From Echeneis naucrates (taxonomy: Eukaryota > Chordata > Actinopteri > Carangiformes > Echeneidae), in NCBI RefSeq assembly GCF_900963305.1, contig NC_042518.1:11484486-11548485 (forward strand): a stretch of DNA of 64,000 nt. Direction: 5' to 3'. The notes beneath the pieces were generated by a model, which saw only the letters and a program-made list of their open reading frames with translations, searched no databases and was not told the DNA's origin. Of this stretch, positions 16,243 through 29,138 are shown piece after piece. Position 1 is the stretch's first letter, and each line of letters starts with the position of its first letter. The position numbers and the translations under genes were made by a program.

Positions 16243-16340
16243 CTGTGTAAGAGCGCCACAAAACTGAGTTAAATTAATGAACGGACGGGTTCCTCTTAAA
16301 CTGCTGACAGCTTTACTCCGCCTGTAAACGCAGAAACACG
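16243..16340 (-). other. hspbp1: hspbp1 non-coding first exon (probable)
   Basis: On the minus strand the sequence ACACAG|GTAAGT gives a strong donor at 16243/16242. It pairs with the TTTTCCAG acceptor before 16003 that leads into the start codon. The upstream limit is unknown; 16340 is a guess. Confidence 0.6.
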
Positions 16341-16357
16341 AAGACGCTAGAACATTC
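16333..16357. promoter_or_regulatory. Heat-shock element at hspbp1 promoter
   Basis: GAA at 16333-16335, GAA at 16340-16342, GAA at 16350-16352 and TTC at 16355-16357. The last two form a perfect nGAAnnTTCn dimer, and the GAA at 16340 is in 10-base register, the pattern of a gap-type HSF1 site. It sits about 100 bases upstream of the probable hspbp1 first donor. Confidence 0.5.
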
Positions 16358-16920
16358 TAGCTAGCTGAGCTCACGAGTGACAAGGGAGCTGCCATGTTGT
16401 ACCGTAAACCTTAAACCAAACCGACAAGCAAAGATTCATTTCACTGTGCCCATTACTCCCCGCGCGGTCGTTTCAGACTTTAGATCTTCTGCTTAATTCA
16501 GAACTTAAACATTAAAATATACTATAACTGACAGCGGTCCATATGCCACATTTAAAACCCGCAACGATACATTTGGTCATATTAACATACTTACGGTAAA
16601 TCAGTGACGTTCGGTACGAGCGACGTTCAAAGAGTATGAGTGAAAATAAGATGAACACCTCATAACAGCCTAAGTCGAGAAGTGCAAAATAATAAATAAC
16701 CTAACACTTACTTTTTTACAACATTTGTGATTATTCTATTCTATTCTATATGTCAATTGGCGTAGTGTAGTAGTGTATAATATACAATATCTTACAGCTT
16801 CCCTCCAAGGTACCGACACCAATAGTGATAACACAAGGCGCTAAATACAAACACAAAGGCGGTGTGGTGAGCGAATCGAATTCTCTTTTGCTTTTTTATT
16901 AGTCTTTGAGTTTGTCTAAC

Positions 16921-16935
16921 CACCGAAGATGGCGG
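16921..16935 (+). promoter_or_regulatory. YY1-like motif over the tufm start codon
   Basis: GAAGATGGCGGC covers the tufm ATG and fits the YY1 consensus AANATGGCGGC, a common downstream core element of nuclear genes for mitochondrial proteins. Confidence 0.5.
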
Positions 16936-19900
16936 CGCTTGTGGGGTTGCGAGCATGTTTCTCCGGTAAAATTTGTTAAAATTCCTTAAACTGGGCGCAT
17001 TTTTAACACTTTGCTTGCTCATTGCAACCAGTTGTGTCGCGTCCTTTGGAGAATAGGTTGTGTGCGCCCGTATGAATGTGAGACGATGAGAAAAAAGGAT
17101 GCTGTCTCCTCCGACAGCAGAGCAAGGTCACGTTACCTCTGAGTTAGCTAACGACAGAGGATGAGGTCCGGCCGATGAGCGGTTCTTTAAATGACAGTAA
17201 TATTTCAGGCAGATGTACGAATACTGGAGCTTTCGGTAACTTGTTTCGTCGCTTTGTGAAGATGACACACTAGCCTATAAAGATTATATGTTAAGCTGAT
17301 GTCAGCTGCTGTGAATCAAGCTAGTTTGGTTTGGTCCTAAAATCTTATTTCGTCCTGTCTCTGTCATCAGAAACTGGACAGGAGGTGGACAGTGATCACT
17401 GATCAATGCAGGTGCAAAGCAGATTTAATTTCCCAGCCATGCTGTCTTAGTGATTTAGAGGTATTCAGATATCTTTGATGAAACGACACAAAGATTTACG
17501 AAATGAAATCATTGACGAGGCCACGAAATGCACCATATAGCACTATAATTTGGTAGTTAAGTGTGATTCGTAAATATGGAGGATGTGATGAGACTACCTC
17601 GATTGAAACAGGTTGTCAAGTTGACAACCAAGTAAAGTGGGTTTGAGCCATGATTATATTTCTGCAGAATTTTAAAAAGTTAAATAATTCATTCCCCAAA
17701 CTAATTTTCAGCAGCAAGAAACCCTTAATTTGACTGGAATTAGAAAATTAATCTCCCCGAATGAAGCTGTTTCATAATCAGATATTATCTGAGTTCATAA
17801 TATCCTTATATTTTGATTCTCCCTCTTAGCTCTTCAGCTTACTTCACCAAGCCTCCTGCACAGCTCCTATAGATTGGTGAGTATGCACACAAATTTATAG
17901 TTTGCAGACTGTTCAATATTTCCCAGCTACATAATACCCGTGCTTGTCTCTAACTTGTAGTGTGCTGTGCCTCTGAGTCGGCGGACATTTGCTGCAGAGG
18001 CAAAGAAGACTTACACTCGAGACAAGCCCCATGTCAACATTGGAACAATTGGCCATGTTGATCACGGCAAGACAACCCTGACTGCAGCGATCACAAAAGG
18101 TAAAATCACTGATGTCCAGGCTTTTGCTGGCTCTCCAACCCAAATAAATGTAAAGCTGATGCATTTAACAATTACATTAGGCCAGCACATTAATCACTTT
18201 CACTGACCCACGAGGGAAAACTACGGGCTTCTTAGTGTTCCATCACTGTGACCTCCCTCCCTCAGTGCTTGCTGATGCTGGTGGTGCTCGGTACAAGAAG
18301 TATGAAGACATTGACAATGCTCCGGAAGAGAAGGCCAGAGGAATCACCATTAATGCCTCTCATGTAGAATACACCACAGCCAACAGACATTATGCCCACA
18401 CAGATTGCCCTGGACATGCTGACTATGTCAAGGTAAGCTGCAGTTATTTTCCCACCTTTATTTTGCCTGACCAAGAAAACATGATTATTTTTATCATACT
18501 ACGCGTTGCTTTCCTTTTTCAGAATATGATTACAGGCACAGCTCAGATGGACGGGTGCATTTTGGTGGTGGCAGCCACTGACGGCCAGATGCCTCAGACA
18601 CGGGAGCACCTTTTGTTAGCAAGGCAGATTGGTGTGGAGCACGTGGTGGTTTTCATCAACAAGGCCGATGCTGTGGAGGACAAGGAGATGCTGGAGCTGG
18701 TGGAGATCGAGATCCGTGAGCTGCTCACGGAGTTTGGCTACGACGGCGAGAACACACCTGTTGTAATTGGCTCAGCCCTCTGTGCTCTGGAGGTGGGGCG
18801 CGGCTGGCAGTGACTTGTCATTCAGTTTAGAGAGTACTGTGTTGATTTTAGCCACTGTTCACTTCAGTCACTTTTACTCTTAATGAGCTCTGACCATTCA
18901 GGTCCTTCAGTCGACAAAAGAAGTGCCCTACATGTGACTAACTGCAGTACATTTAATGCAATGTGTGTTTCATTTCATTGTTTCATCTCAGAACAAAGAG
19001 CCTGAGATGGGTGCGAATGCAGTGATGAAACTGCTGGAGATTGTGGATTCTTACATTCCTCTGCCCAAGAGAGAGCTTGAGAAACCTTTTCTTTTGCCTA
19101 TCGAAGGAGTTTATTCTATTCCAGGTAAGAAGAAATGAGTACTTAGAGCCCTGCTCTGTAAGGCTGAATCCACATGAGGAATATTGATGGTTTTTAGTTT
19201 ATAATCATAGAATCGTAACTTTTCATACTGTTTTAGTTCCCCTTGTATCGTTTTAAGGTTTAGTTGCAACATATTCTCATTGTAAATGTTTGCGGATATC
19301 TGATGCACAGTTTTGATACACTGAAACAGATGATGTGGCTGTGTACTGGAGGGTGATGAACTGTGTCTTTCAGGCAGAGGTACGGTGGTGACAGGCACCT
19401 TGGAGAGGGGTGTCATCAAGAAAGGAGATGACTGTGAGTTCATAGGTCACAATCGCAGCTTCAAGTCTGTTGTTACTGGTGAGTGGATGAAAATACAACA
19501 TAACTCTAAAAGTGTATAGAATGAAAACATGGCAAAGACACAGGTGGAAAATTTTCTCTGTCGCTCTCTCTTCTTCACATATAAAGGCATTACCTACAGC
19601 CCCTCCTCTCTATCAGTACTGACTGATCATTCAAATGGCCAAGGTTAATTTGTATTCTGTAACTGCCACAATGTTTGATCCTATTTTTATTTTTTTTACT
19701 TGAATGTGTTGGTATTGAGAAGACACATTGAAAGTCTGGACCTGATATTAGCAAAGCAGAATGCAAATGGTAAGCAAGAACAGTTTTTATCCAGTGGGAA
19801 TAGGCATTCAGTTAGTTTGTTTAGATTATTTACATGCTTCAATAAGTGCTGGTCTTAAGCAGCCAAAGAGAGACAGGCACAATGCTGCTTGGGAGAGTCA

Positions 19901-20903
19901 GGAAGGACAGGCTACAAATGACAGCAAATGCAAACAGAGCTATATGAATTATAATTATTTGTTAGTCACAAAATATTTGCGCCTTAAGTAGGCTTTCATT
20001 GAATGATTGATTCAAGAGAACCTACCCCCGTCACCAGCTACTGGCACAAACAAAATCTAATTTTGTAGGAAACACTGTTTTTACAACACAGACATATGTA
20101 TTGGCCAATCTTATTATCAGACAGTCACATGCACATGTCCAGGTGTATCAGGGTCTTTAGACAGTGCCCCACAACACATTCATTAAGGCAATATCGTTTG
20201 AATGACCAGTAAATATATATATAGTCAAACTGTTGACTTTATTACTGGGTGCAGTAAAGCTGTTCTTGTGGCTAATGATGGTCCGTTTTCCTGCTTAGAT
20301 ACATTTTATCTCATGATTTGTTTTCTTTCTTTCTTGAGCACCTCACATGTCTCTGTGAAGAAGGAATACTTTGTGTCAACAAGATTTTGATACATTGATA
20401 ATAATATATGTAATATGTAACAGAATACTAAGTCAGGTTTACTGTCTGATGTGGTTGAGTCCACATATTTCTTGAATAGTATGGTTGGTGTTGGTGTACA
20501 GAAACAGTTTGACCCTGCTGTCTGTCTCAGGTATCGAGATGTTCCACAAGTCTCTGGATCGGGCAGAGGCAGGAGATAACCTGGGTGCTTTGGTCCGAGG
20601 TCTGAAGAGGGAGGACATACGGAGAGGGATGGTGATGAGCAAACCGGGAACCATCTCACCCCACCAGAAAGTCAAAGCCCAGGTCTGAGAGAGCTACACA
20701 GCAGACATATGCATTTCTTATGTTATTATTGAATTATTCCTTGCATTTCTGAACAATTAATGAGTCACATCTGGCTGGCAAAATTTGTATTCATCTACTC
20801 ACAAAGCAAGTTAGGGAGTGAAGTCGTAAACTAATAAAGAAGACAATATAGTTAGGAACTATTCTGTTTATTTTTTATATTTGAATTTAAGACTGACACA
20901 TTG

Positions 20904-20938
<35 letters not shown>

Positions 20939-21679
20939 TCTGGACATATTTGTACTTTCTATGTTACAGGTGTATGTTCTGAGTAAAGAAGAGGGAGGCA
21001 GACATAAACCATTTGTCTCCAACTTCATGCCTGTCATGTTCTCTCTCACCTGGGACATGACCTGTAGAATCACTCTGCCTGCTGACAAGGTGTATACTCA
21101 AACATTTGTGTTTTCATATGTGTTGATCTGTACATACATATCAAAAACACTGTTGTAATTTCATGATGTTCAGGTTGAATCTGTAAAAGCAGCGGATTGA
21201 GTCCTTCTGTTCATTTGCATATTTTAAAATATTACTTAAACGGTTTGACTCAAAATTGATATACAGTACATGTGTTTTCATGTTTTGTGTATTTGCAATG
21301 TTGTGTTTCAGAATTCAAAAGTTGGAGGATTTTTTTCAATTTTTCTGGTCAATCAATATTTGTTTGTCCCACTAGTTTATTAAAATGCCAAGTAGTTGAA
21401 GCTTTCACAACATACACACTTGTACCTCTCACTTTTATAAAGAGTGTAATAAAACAACAGGATTTGGAGGAATAGTGACCCCTCTCGTATTTGTTGTTGT
21501 CATTCCAGGAAATGGTGATGCCCGGTGAGGACACTTCCTTGATTTTAACGCTCCGTCAGCCAATGATCCTGGAGAAAGGCCAGAGGTTTACTCTGAGAGA
21601 TGGAAACAGAACCATTGGCACTGGCCTGGTCACAGAAATCATGAATTATACAGATGAAGACCAATGCAACTGGGGCTGA
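16929..21679 (+). CDS. tufm: Mitochondrial elongation factor Tu (TUFM), 10 coding exons
   Basis: GTPase that delivers aminoacyl-tRNA to the mitochondrial ribosome. Exons: 16929-16965, 17830-17876, 17961-18099, 18266-18432, 18523-18792, 18992-19124, 19374-19478, 20531-20682, 20970-21089, 21509-21679. They join in frame to 446 aa (human 452-455). The first ~40 residues ([13 protein letters not shown]..., arginine/serine rich, few acids) fit a matrix presequence ending near [13 protein letters not shown]-binding motifs are intact: G1 GHVDHGKT (59-66), G2 RGITI (99-103), G3 DCPGHAD (121-127), G4 NKAD (176-179), G5 SAL (214-216). Domains 2 and 3 follow, ending [23 protein letters not shown] and the usual WG end. 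It is head-to-head with hspbp1. Intron 7 is about 1 kb and intron 8 holds a (TG)n run. Confidence 0.97.
20905..20934. repeat. (TG)n microsatellite in tufm intron 8
   Basis: Fifteen or so TG units about 35 bases before the exon 9 acceptor of tufm. Confidence 0.97.
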
Positions 21680-21700
21680 GGGAAAACTGCAGGGAGAGCT

Positions 21701-21731
21701 TGGGGGCCAGGGTGTGGGTGGGGGGGGGGGT
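21701..21731 (+). promoter_or_regulatory. G-quadruplex-forming run in tufm 3' UTR
   Basis: Four G runs separated by loops of one to three bases (GGGGG, CCA, GGG, TGT, GGG, T, then a long G run) satisfy the canonical quadruplex pattern on the mRNA-sense strand, starting about 22 bases after the tufm stop. Confidence 0.6.
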
Positions 21732-21763
21732 TTGTCTGGTCAAATCCATGAATGAAATCTAGA

Positions 21764-21903
21764 AATAAACACATGCACAGGAAAAGGAGAAGACTAGAAG
21801 AATACATGGCTGTATTTGTCAGTTCCACCAACCAAAATACGTGTTTAGCAATTTCTTTGTGTTTTAAGACCAGGCTGTCCAGATATGTCATTTCTGTAAT
21901 AAA
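21764..21903 (+). terminator. Two tufm polyadenylation signals
   Basis: AATAAA at 21764-21769 and again at 21898-21903, about 85 and 220 bases past the tufm stop codon. Confidence 0.6.
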
Positions 21904-24097
21904 ATGTATTTAATAATAGAAATCCCTCTTTTTTTGTTTGTTTGTTTGGTGTGTGTTTTTTTTTTTTTGTTTTGTTTTGTTTTGTTTTGGGTTTTTTTTT
22001 AGGGGGGGGGAGGGGGTTCACCAAAAAATCAATTGGAATTAAAGCCATTTTTGTGAAATTCATAGAAAAATCTCTGGTTGAAGGTGACTGCTCGCTGCCT
22101 CAGTTGGTTTCGCCACATGAGGGCAGCACATTTGCTATTTTGGCTCAAACTGATTTTGGGCACCCAAGTAAATGTTAGCAGTGTGAAAGGAATCAGGGAT
22201 TTGAAGGCCATGTTTTCTTGCTCTATTATCTATGTTCCTCTGTGAAGTTCTGTAAAAAATGGCTTCAAATAAAATTAGTGCCTGGAGACAGTAACTCTAG
22301 TTTATGGGAAAATAGAAAACATTTACAAATTCATCAGGGGTTAAAAACTATAGCTTTATTTTTATGTTAGAGCAAACCTCAGTAAATCTATCTTTTAAAT
22401 TTCATTAGTCTTTATAACCCCTTAAACCTTTCCTTTGTTGCATTTGCAGTATTTTCAGAGCTGATTACAGTTCTATGATAATAATGAAAGGCTGAAACAT
22501 AAAATCCACAATACTGACCAGGAAGAGCTGAGTGAAGACTGGACATGACTGAGAAAGGAATAATCTTGTGAGGCAAAGAAATGACAATGGGATGTTGCAG
22601 GATGGGTTTGATAAGTCTTAATAATTTGTGACTGTGTCCTTGCATGGATCATTTCAGCGCCAGGCATACAGGAAGTCCTCCAGTTGTTCTGTGTTTGCTG
22701 TAGGTATTTGACTCAGTGCCTCCTGTAATTCAATCAGCCTGTTGCTGTAATCAAATCCTGTATGTCTGCAGGAGTGGAGACCGGAGCAGATTTTACTACT
22801 GAGTGATGTGCTCAGCTGGAGGATGAGAGTCTCTAGGGGCAAAATTACTTAAAGAGATAGAGGAGCTGGCAGGAGACACTTGAATGTAAGTCAGTGACAC
22901 TGGCCTTAGCCACATGACAAGAGAGATGCATGACATGTGATTCAAAACTGTGTTTGTGTCACATTTGCTGAATCATGTTGAAACAATCTCCTGGCCGTTG
23001 GGAGATATTTGTGCCTTCTCATTAAAACTGCACTCTTCACGTGTCCTCACAGTATGTGGACACAAGGATGAGATTAAACGGGCCGCAATACCAATTATCT
23101 AAATAACAGAGGAAACCATCATATAATATATAATAAGAGTTTATATAATCATAGCTGTACTATCTTTAATCGTGTCATCTCACTAAAATGTAGATGCAAG
23201 AAAATATAAGTCAGCCATGTGTATTTGCCTACCTTCCCACCTATAACACATAACTGAGCTGACCGGTCATACAATCAGTGGTAGACTGAATTATAGGATC
23301 AATTGTTTCAGCAAACATGTAAATGCAACATTTAAAATGTGCAAAACTCTGAGCGAAAAGGGCACCCCTCAAAATCATCAGTTGTAACAGCACCACTTCC
23401 ATCAGTCAGGGGAGAGAAAGGAGCCATACGATCATTTCAGCCTTTGCCCACTTCATCCTCAGTTTCGCATGGTGGTTGTCAAGGCCGGAAACAGGTACAT
23501 GCAGACTTTATTGAGGTAAGAAAGTAATTTATTTTTGCCAAAATTCAAGTTTATTTGGTAATTACACTATTGCAGATATAGTCTTGTGACTTACAGTAGA
23601 TCAAATTGTTGCTTCTCAGGCAAAATGTGATGCATTTCCCCCCAGCTAATTTCAAACCACTATTCCAATACAATTAGCTGAACCACAGCTGGCAGGACTG
23701 AGGTGGGTTATAACATTTATTTTACAACCATCCTGAACACGAGCCTAAGAAGACTTTCTTTATTTTAATTATTAGGCAGTGGAAAAGAAAGACATGAGTG
23801 CTTGCTGATGTTTGTGTAGTTTTTTTTTTTTTTTTTGTTTTAAACCATCTTATTGGGTCACAAAAAACAAGAAGTCTGTCCAATCAGTGGTGGAGGAATA
23901 TAGGACCTGCCATGTAACACAGCAGATGCTACACAAAGCTACACAAAATAAGTGTGTTTTTCTTACAGGTGTAATGTAGTATTCATCGAGCATTCATACT
24001 GCAATAAATACAAATAAGTTTGTTCTAGTAGACACACACACACTCTCCAGAATTTAACAGTGATGGTAGAGAGAGAGAGAGACAGACATTATTCTGG

Positions 24098-24222
24098 ATT
24101 CTGTGATGGACTGGTGACCTGTCCAGCGGGACCCCGCCCTCACCCAGTGTGAGCTGGGATTGGCTCCAGCACCGCCCGCAATCCGGAAACGAGATATGAG
24201 GTAAAAGATGAATGAATGAATA
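24098..24222 (+). repeat. SINE, 5'-truncated copy
   Basis: TGTGATGGACTGGTGACCTG, CAGCTGG-like GAGCTGGGATTGGCTCCAGC, and a GATGAATGAATGAATA tail match the 3' two-fifths of the fuller element at 28835-29138, including the shared GGTAAAAGATGAATG. The tRNA-like head is missing, as expected from incomplete reverse transcription. Confidence 0.85.
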
Positions 24223-27200
24223 ATTGTCGCTAATCAGGGTGTTTTAATTCAAGGCCTCTTACAGAAGAAAATTCAACGTGTTTGTTTTATGGGTTGTTTT
24301 TACTTTTTTATTTTTTTGAATTATTTATTTTCAAACTTAAATATCAGTCTATGGAAATCATTTAAAATCACTACAAGTCAGTGGTTTAAAGTCAGTTTAA
24401 AGCCACCTCCGAATAATTTGCGCATAAAAAGTTGAAAACATTTTACACTATGACATATTGTTAGAAATTGGTCGTGTGTAAAAATTATTTATTAAATGTT
24501 TATACCCCAGTTCATTTCCTTTAAATTATCCTCAAAATACATTAGTTGACGGTTAAACTGACCTTATATTGGCTAACAACGACCACATTGTTGTGTTTTA
24601 ACTATTAGGTGTTTCAATGTTGTTTGTAAAAATTAAAATAAGGCAATTGAAATAAAATGTGGATGTTTATAATCCCATTTTTTTTTTTTAGCTTGCTTTC
24701 CCTTATTTATTCCTTTTTTTTTAAAGCAATGAGAAATTCACAAAATCTCAATTTCCAAGACTCACATGAGGCAGTCAGACAATATCACCTCAATTACAGT
24801 CTAATCCATCCTTATTCTAAAGCCAGTTTCCATCCTGGCACTCTTCCAAGAGTTCACACTCTTCCAAACTCTAAACTGTCCATACCCATCAAAAGAATAA
24901 CATTAGACTCTCTCAGCTCTCTGACGTTGCTGTGGAAAGTGCAATATAATATCAAGAAGATTGGTTCCCTTGGCTTGTTCTGTCTTTATGGGATGTCATG
25001 TCCGCAGACAAAGGAGGGCAACATTAAAGGGACATTTCCCGCCCTTTTCTCAACACAATGTCTGATTCTGATCATGCTCAGCTCCTCAAGTCTACTGATA
25101 TAAATACTATTTTTTTTTCATCCATTGTACTAGTTCATCACAGCAAAGTATAGAGTGAATTGTGACTTCTCCAGAAAGCCATATTAGTATACAGGTAATA
25201 TATCATATATCAGGTAAACTGTGAAACTTGAATTTTAGACATTGGACTGTTAAGAAGAGAGAGAAAGCCCAAAGAAAAAAGTGCACCACATAGATAAATT
25301 ACTGTTATTGTACTGAGATCACATAGGTAGAAACCGATAGATTTTCCCAGCTCCTGAAAGGATTAAACTTTGTTTGGAGATGCACTCATCCAGAGTAGAA
25401 AACATCTAGGTCTAATGTCTGTTATAGCTCAAGGAAAGGAATTGCAGCTGCTGCATCATGTGCTTTTTTTTCCACCCTCCACCTCCCTCTGGCAGCTGCG
25501 GGAAACCAGCAAAGAATAGAGCCGGTGCAATTAAGGCTGTATTTGCCTCTCAACAACCCACTCCGCATGATAGAAAACTGACCCTCCACGGCTTTTCATC
25601 CTCCAACACTGCAGAGTGGGTGGGAAGCATCCCAGTTTATTCTCAGTGCTCCTGCCACCACACAGCACAGAGGATACAACACTCTTAAAGTCAGAAATTA
25701 TACATTCAGCTGGCGCCGACATAAAATCCTGAAAATGAAAAGCATGAAAGAAGTTTCTTCAATTAAATATCAAATGGTTAAATAGTTTGAAATAGCATTA
25801 TGCTGCACAGACCTGGACTAACGCCAACACACGGACACGATGATACTCTATTTTCATTTCAGAAGAATCTTTGATTTTGACAACCTGTTACCATTCACTG
25901 ACTTTATTTTAGTAAGTGTCCCAGCCAATTATCTTCTCTTACTAATTATGTGTAAAACTTTCTCTAGTTTTAAATCAATGCTGTAAAAACAGATTTTCCC
26001 ACGCACATTTACCCAAGCTATTCTAAGATCTGACGTAAAGTTTCTGTGATTGTGTGAGTGCTTGTGTGCTTGCGTGCATGTTAGCCCTTTCCCAGTGTTC
26101 AAGGTTACAGGGCAGCGAATTCAGGCGGGACTGCCAAGTCTTGTGTGTACATTTGCAAAGACGTGCCTGTATGGTTGCATAAGAGTGAAAGAATAAACCT
26201 CTGACCCCAACCAGATCCCGTCCCACCTAATCGCAGCCATAAATTACAGTCCATTCCTCTGTGTTTGTCAAACAGCTCGCTCCCACTTTGCCCCCATGCC
26301 GTTTAATTCTTGTAGCTCCAAAACAAATGGATTTAGTAGATGCCTACTGTAAACTTGTCCCCGCGCCCGATGTCTGACTCCCATTGAGGAAACGAAAACT
26401 GCTGAGGCTTTTGTAAAATATGTTTTATTGTGGTAGTCGACAGGAGATTTCTTATAAATTTGTCCGTCAATTCATAGTGTTGTGTCTTACACAACAAACT
26501 GAACCCACCAAGGAAAAGTATGGTGCAACTTCAAGTTAAGATTCTTTCAAATGCAATTAGAGTGGAAGACAGCAAGAAGAGGTCAAAGTTACTCATTTCA
26601 TTATTTCACTCAGTGAAGGAAAGAGAGCATTTCCACCTTCTTGCTTTGCTCAAGGAACTTTACACTATATAACTATTTATTTACAACTATGGCCTGGAAA
26701 ATGTACAAATTAGCAAGTCCTTCCCTCTCACTATATATGCAGGTGTTAGTCCTTGGCCCTGATTGTGGTGCAAATGACAGTGGACCCACCATTTGTTTTC
26801 TCTATCCTGATTTTTTTCAGCACAAGTCAGCAAAATATAAGTACAAATGTGTTGAGACTTGCTGAAATTGCAGTCAGGTGTATTAGTTAACCCACATGGC
26901 ACTTTTACTGGCGGGTAAACTAATTCATTTCACCTGGATTAAGTGCAACAGTTATACATAGTATGACCTAAAATATTTGTTACCTGTCCTATTAATAATA
27001 AGACAACAAAATGCAATGCAAGGGCATGGGAAACCGATGGGACTGATACCAATAACATCAATGGACTCAGTAACAGAAGTATCTGTAAATTATAATATAA
27101 TATAATAAAGTGCATCTATCCCAGTTGAGGAGAGTAATATTTTCCAAACAGAAAACTTTAATTTGTTTCCATGTGTATGATCCGCCACAACATTAGTAGG

Positions 27201-28834
27201 TCAGGGTGAAACGAGGATGGTTCTCCCGCTAAGCTGTGTATGTCTACATTAAACACATTTACCATGAAGCAAGTGCCTACTGGCCTTTTTCACATTAAAT
27301 CACTTTTATAAAATATGTCATCTGAATACACTATTTCCTTTTTTGTTATCATGATATAATCTTCAAACTCACTTTATTCACTTTACTTTTTAAACCATGA
27401 GAAGTCTCATGTAAAATCTATAATGAATAATCATGACACCAAAATGTATTTAAATCTGCTTAAAAGCTAAAATCTCTTGATCTTCTGTTCACAGAAATAT
27501 CTATATTGCAGAGAGTGACTACAGACCATATAAATACGAAAACAATATTCATTAGTATTTCTTTTATATCACCTTTCAAATGATTGACAGCAGACAGTTT
27601 ACAGCATATCCTCGGTGCTGTATTTGGTTTTGTGTGTCGGGGCTTCCCATTAGATTTTCTGAATTTGGCCTTTTAATTTTAAATAGAACACAGATACGAC
27701 ACAATATTACTCCACCTTGTCTCCCATAGGTTCTCCGTGTGCCCCAGATTCACCTCAGATGACTTTAAACAGACTCTTCTGCTGACTATTGGGACGCTAA
27801 TGAGAGCCAAGCTTTTGATTACCAGTATATGACAGCTCAGAGTTAAGCTGCTGTTCTTGCTGTGTTTTCACGTGCTGAGGTTGCTGACAGGGCCGAAGTG
27901 TGTGGTGTTAGTATTTTCATTGACACAGGCCGTGGCCTGCAGCACAGCATTGGTTTACAATTAATCGATTTGATGACTGTATTGTAGCAACAAGTGGGCA
28001 ATCATCGGTAGCAATTACGGTGACCTACTTTGTGTTTCACAAAAAAACCTTGTTCATTTTGTCGTGTCAAAACCAAGCTGCAAACATTCAAATGTTTGCA
28101 TAGCAACCTAACTCACCGCTAACATCAGCTTTCCTTCGCTGTGTGGATGCTTCCATCATCAAATCTGTATGCTAATACGGCTCTGTCCTGCCCTTTATTG
28201 AATTGGGGTCAGTTTACACTGCAGCAATCCAAACCAACATAACCTGAGATAGCTAACGCTACTCCTGATCTAAAAATATTTTCTCTTTAAAAGTGGATAA
28301 TATAATACTATTTGGAAATACAAGGAAAAAAAACCCAAAACAAAACATGAATGTAGCCTCTCTGTCTCTACACTGCATGGAGATTGTTGTGATCATGATC
28401 ATGATCATGAACATATGATCGGGATGCCTGGAGGCTTTTAGTAAAATATCAAATATAAGGAGTTATCTCAGAAATGTTATAATTTAGCTGGAAATTCCCT
28501 TTTTAGCAGACATATGAAGCTCACAGGCTTCAAGCTTAATTCCACACTGTAACAGACAAAATTTGGGTTTGGAAACTTGATTTTATAAGCAACTTCTTTT
28601 CACCAGTCTGAAATCAAGGATAGGTTGTTTCAGTAACTATAAAAATCATAACTGACAAATTTGTGTCTGCTATTTCAGTAAACTTTTTGACAGGTACAGG
28701 AACAAACTGAGGGAACCCTGAGTGGATGAACAAATTCAATCTGCTTTCTCTCCAGCCTCAAAGCCTCCTTTTTGCTATTAAGACAGAAATTACAAACTCT
28801 TTACTTGTGTATATGCATAAATATGTTTTCCCAT

Positions 28835-29138
28835 TCAGCACAGCGGTTAGCACTGTTGCCTCACAATAAGAAGGTTGCGGGTTCGGTTCCTGGCCTGGGG
28901 CCTTTCTATGTGGAGTTTGTATGTTCTCCATGTGCTTGCATGGGTTTCCTCCCACCGTCCAAAGACATCATGTTTGGGTTAACTGGTTCTGAGTGTGAGT
29001 GGTTGTTGGTCTCTGTGTGTTGGCCCTGTGATGGACTGGCGACCTGTCCAAGGTGACCTCGCCCTCACCCAGAGTGAGCTGGGATTGGCTCCAGCACGCC
29101 TGGCGACCCGAAAACAGATAAGTGGTAAAAGATGAATG
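28835..29138 (+). repeat. tRNA-derived SINE, near full length (V-SINE-like)
   Basis: A tRNA-like head (CAGCGGTTAGCACTGTTGCC as A-box region, GCGGGTTCGGTTCC as B box) is followed by a conserved central segment (TGTGGAGTTTGTATGTTCTC ... CCTCCCACCGTCCAAAGACA) and a 3' LINE-like tail (TGTGATGGACTGGCGACCTG ... GATAAGTGGTAAAAGATGAA). This is the layout of V-SINE-type elements abundant in fishes. It belongs to the same subfamily as the copy at 24098. The subfamily name is not certain. Confidence 0.85.

Noticed and set aside
28871-28890. A functional tRNA gene (GCGGGTTCGGTTCC B box)
   Set aside because: It is the tRNA-derived head of a SINE; no cloverleaf with a full acceptor stem is present and SINE body follows directly.
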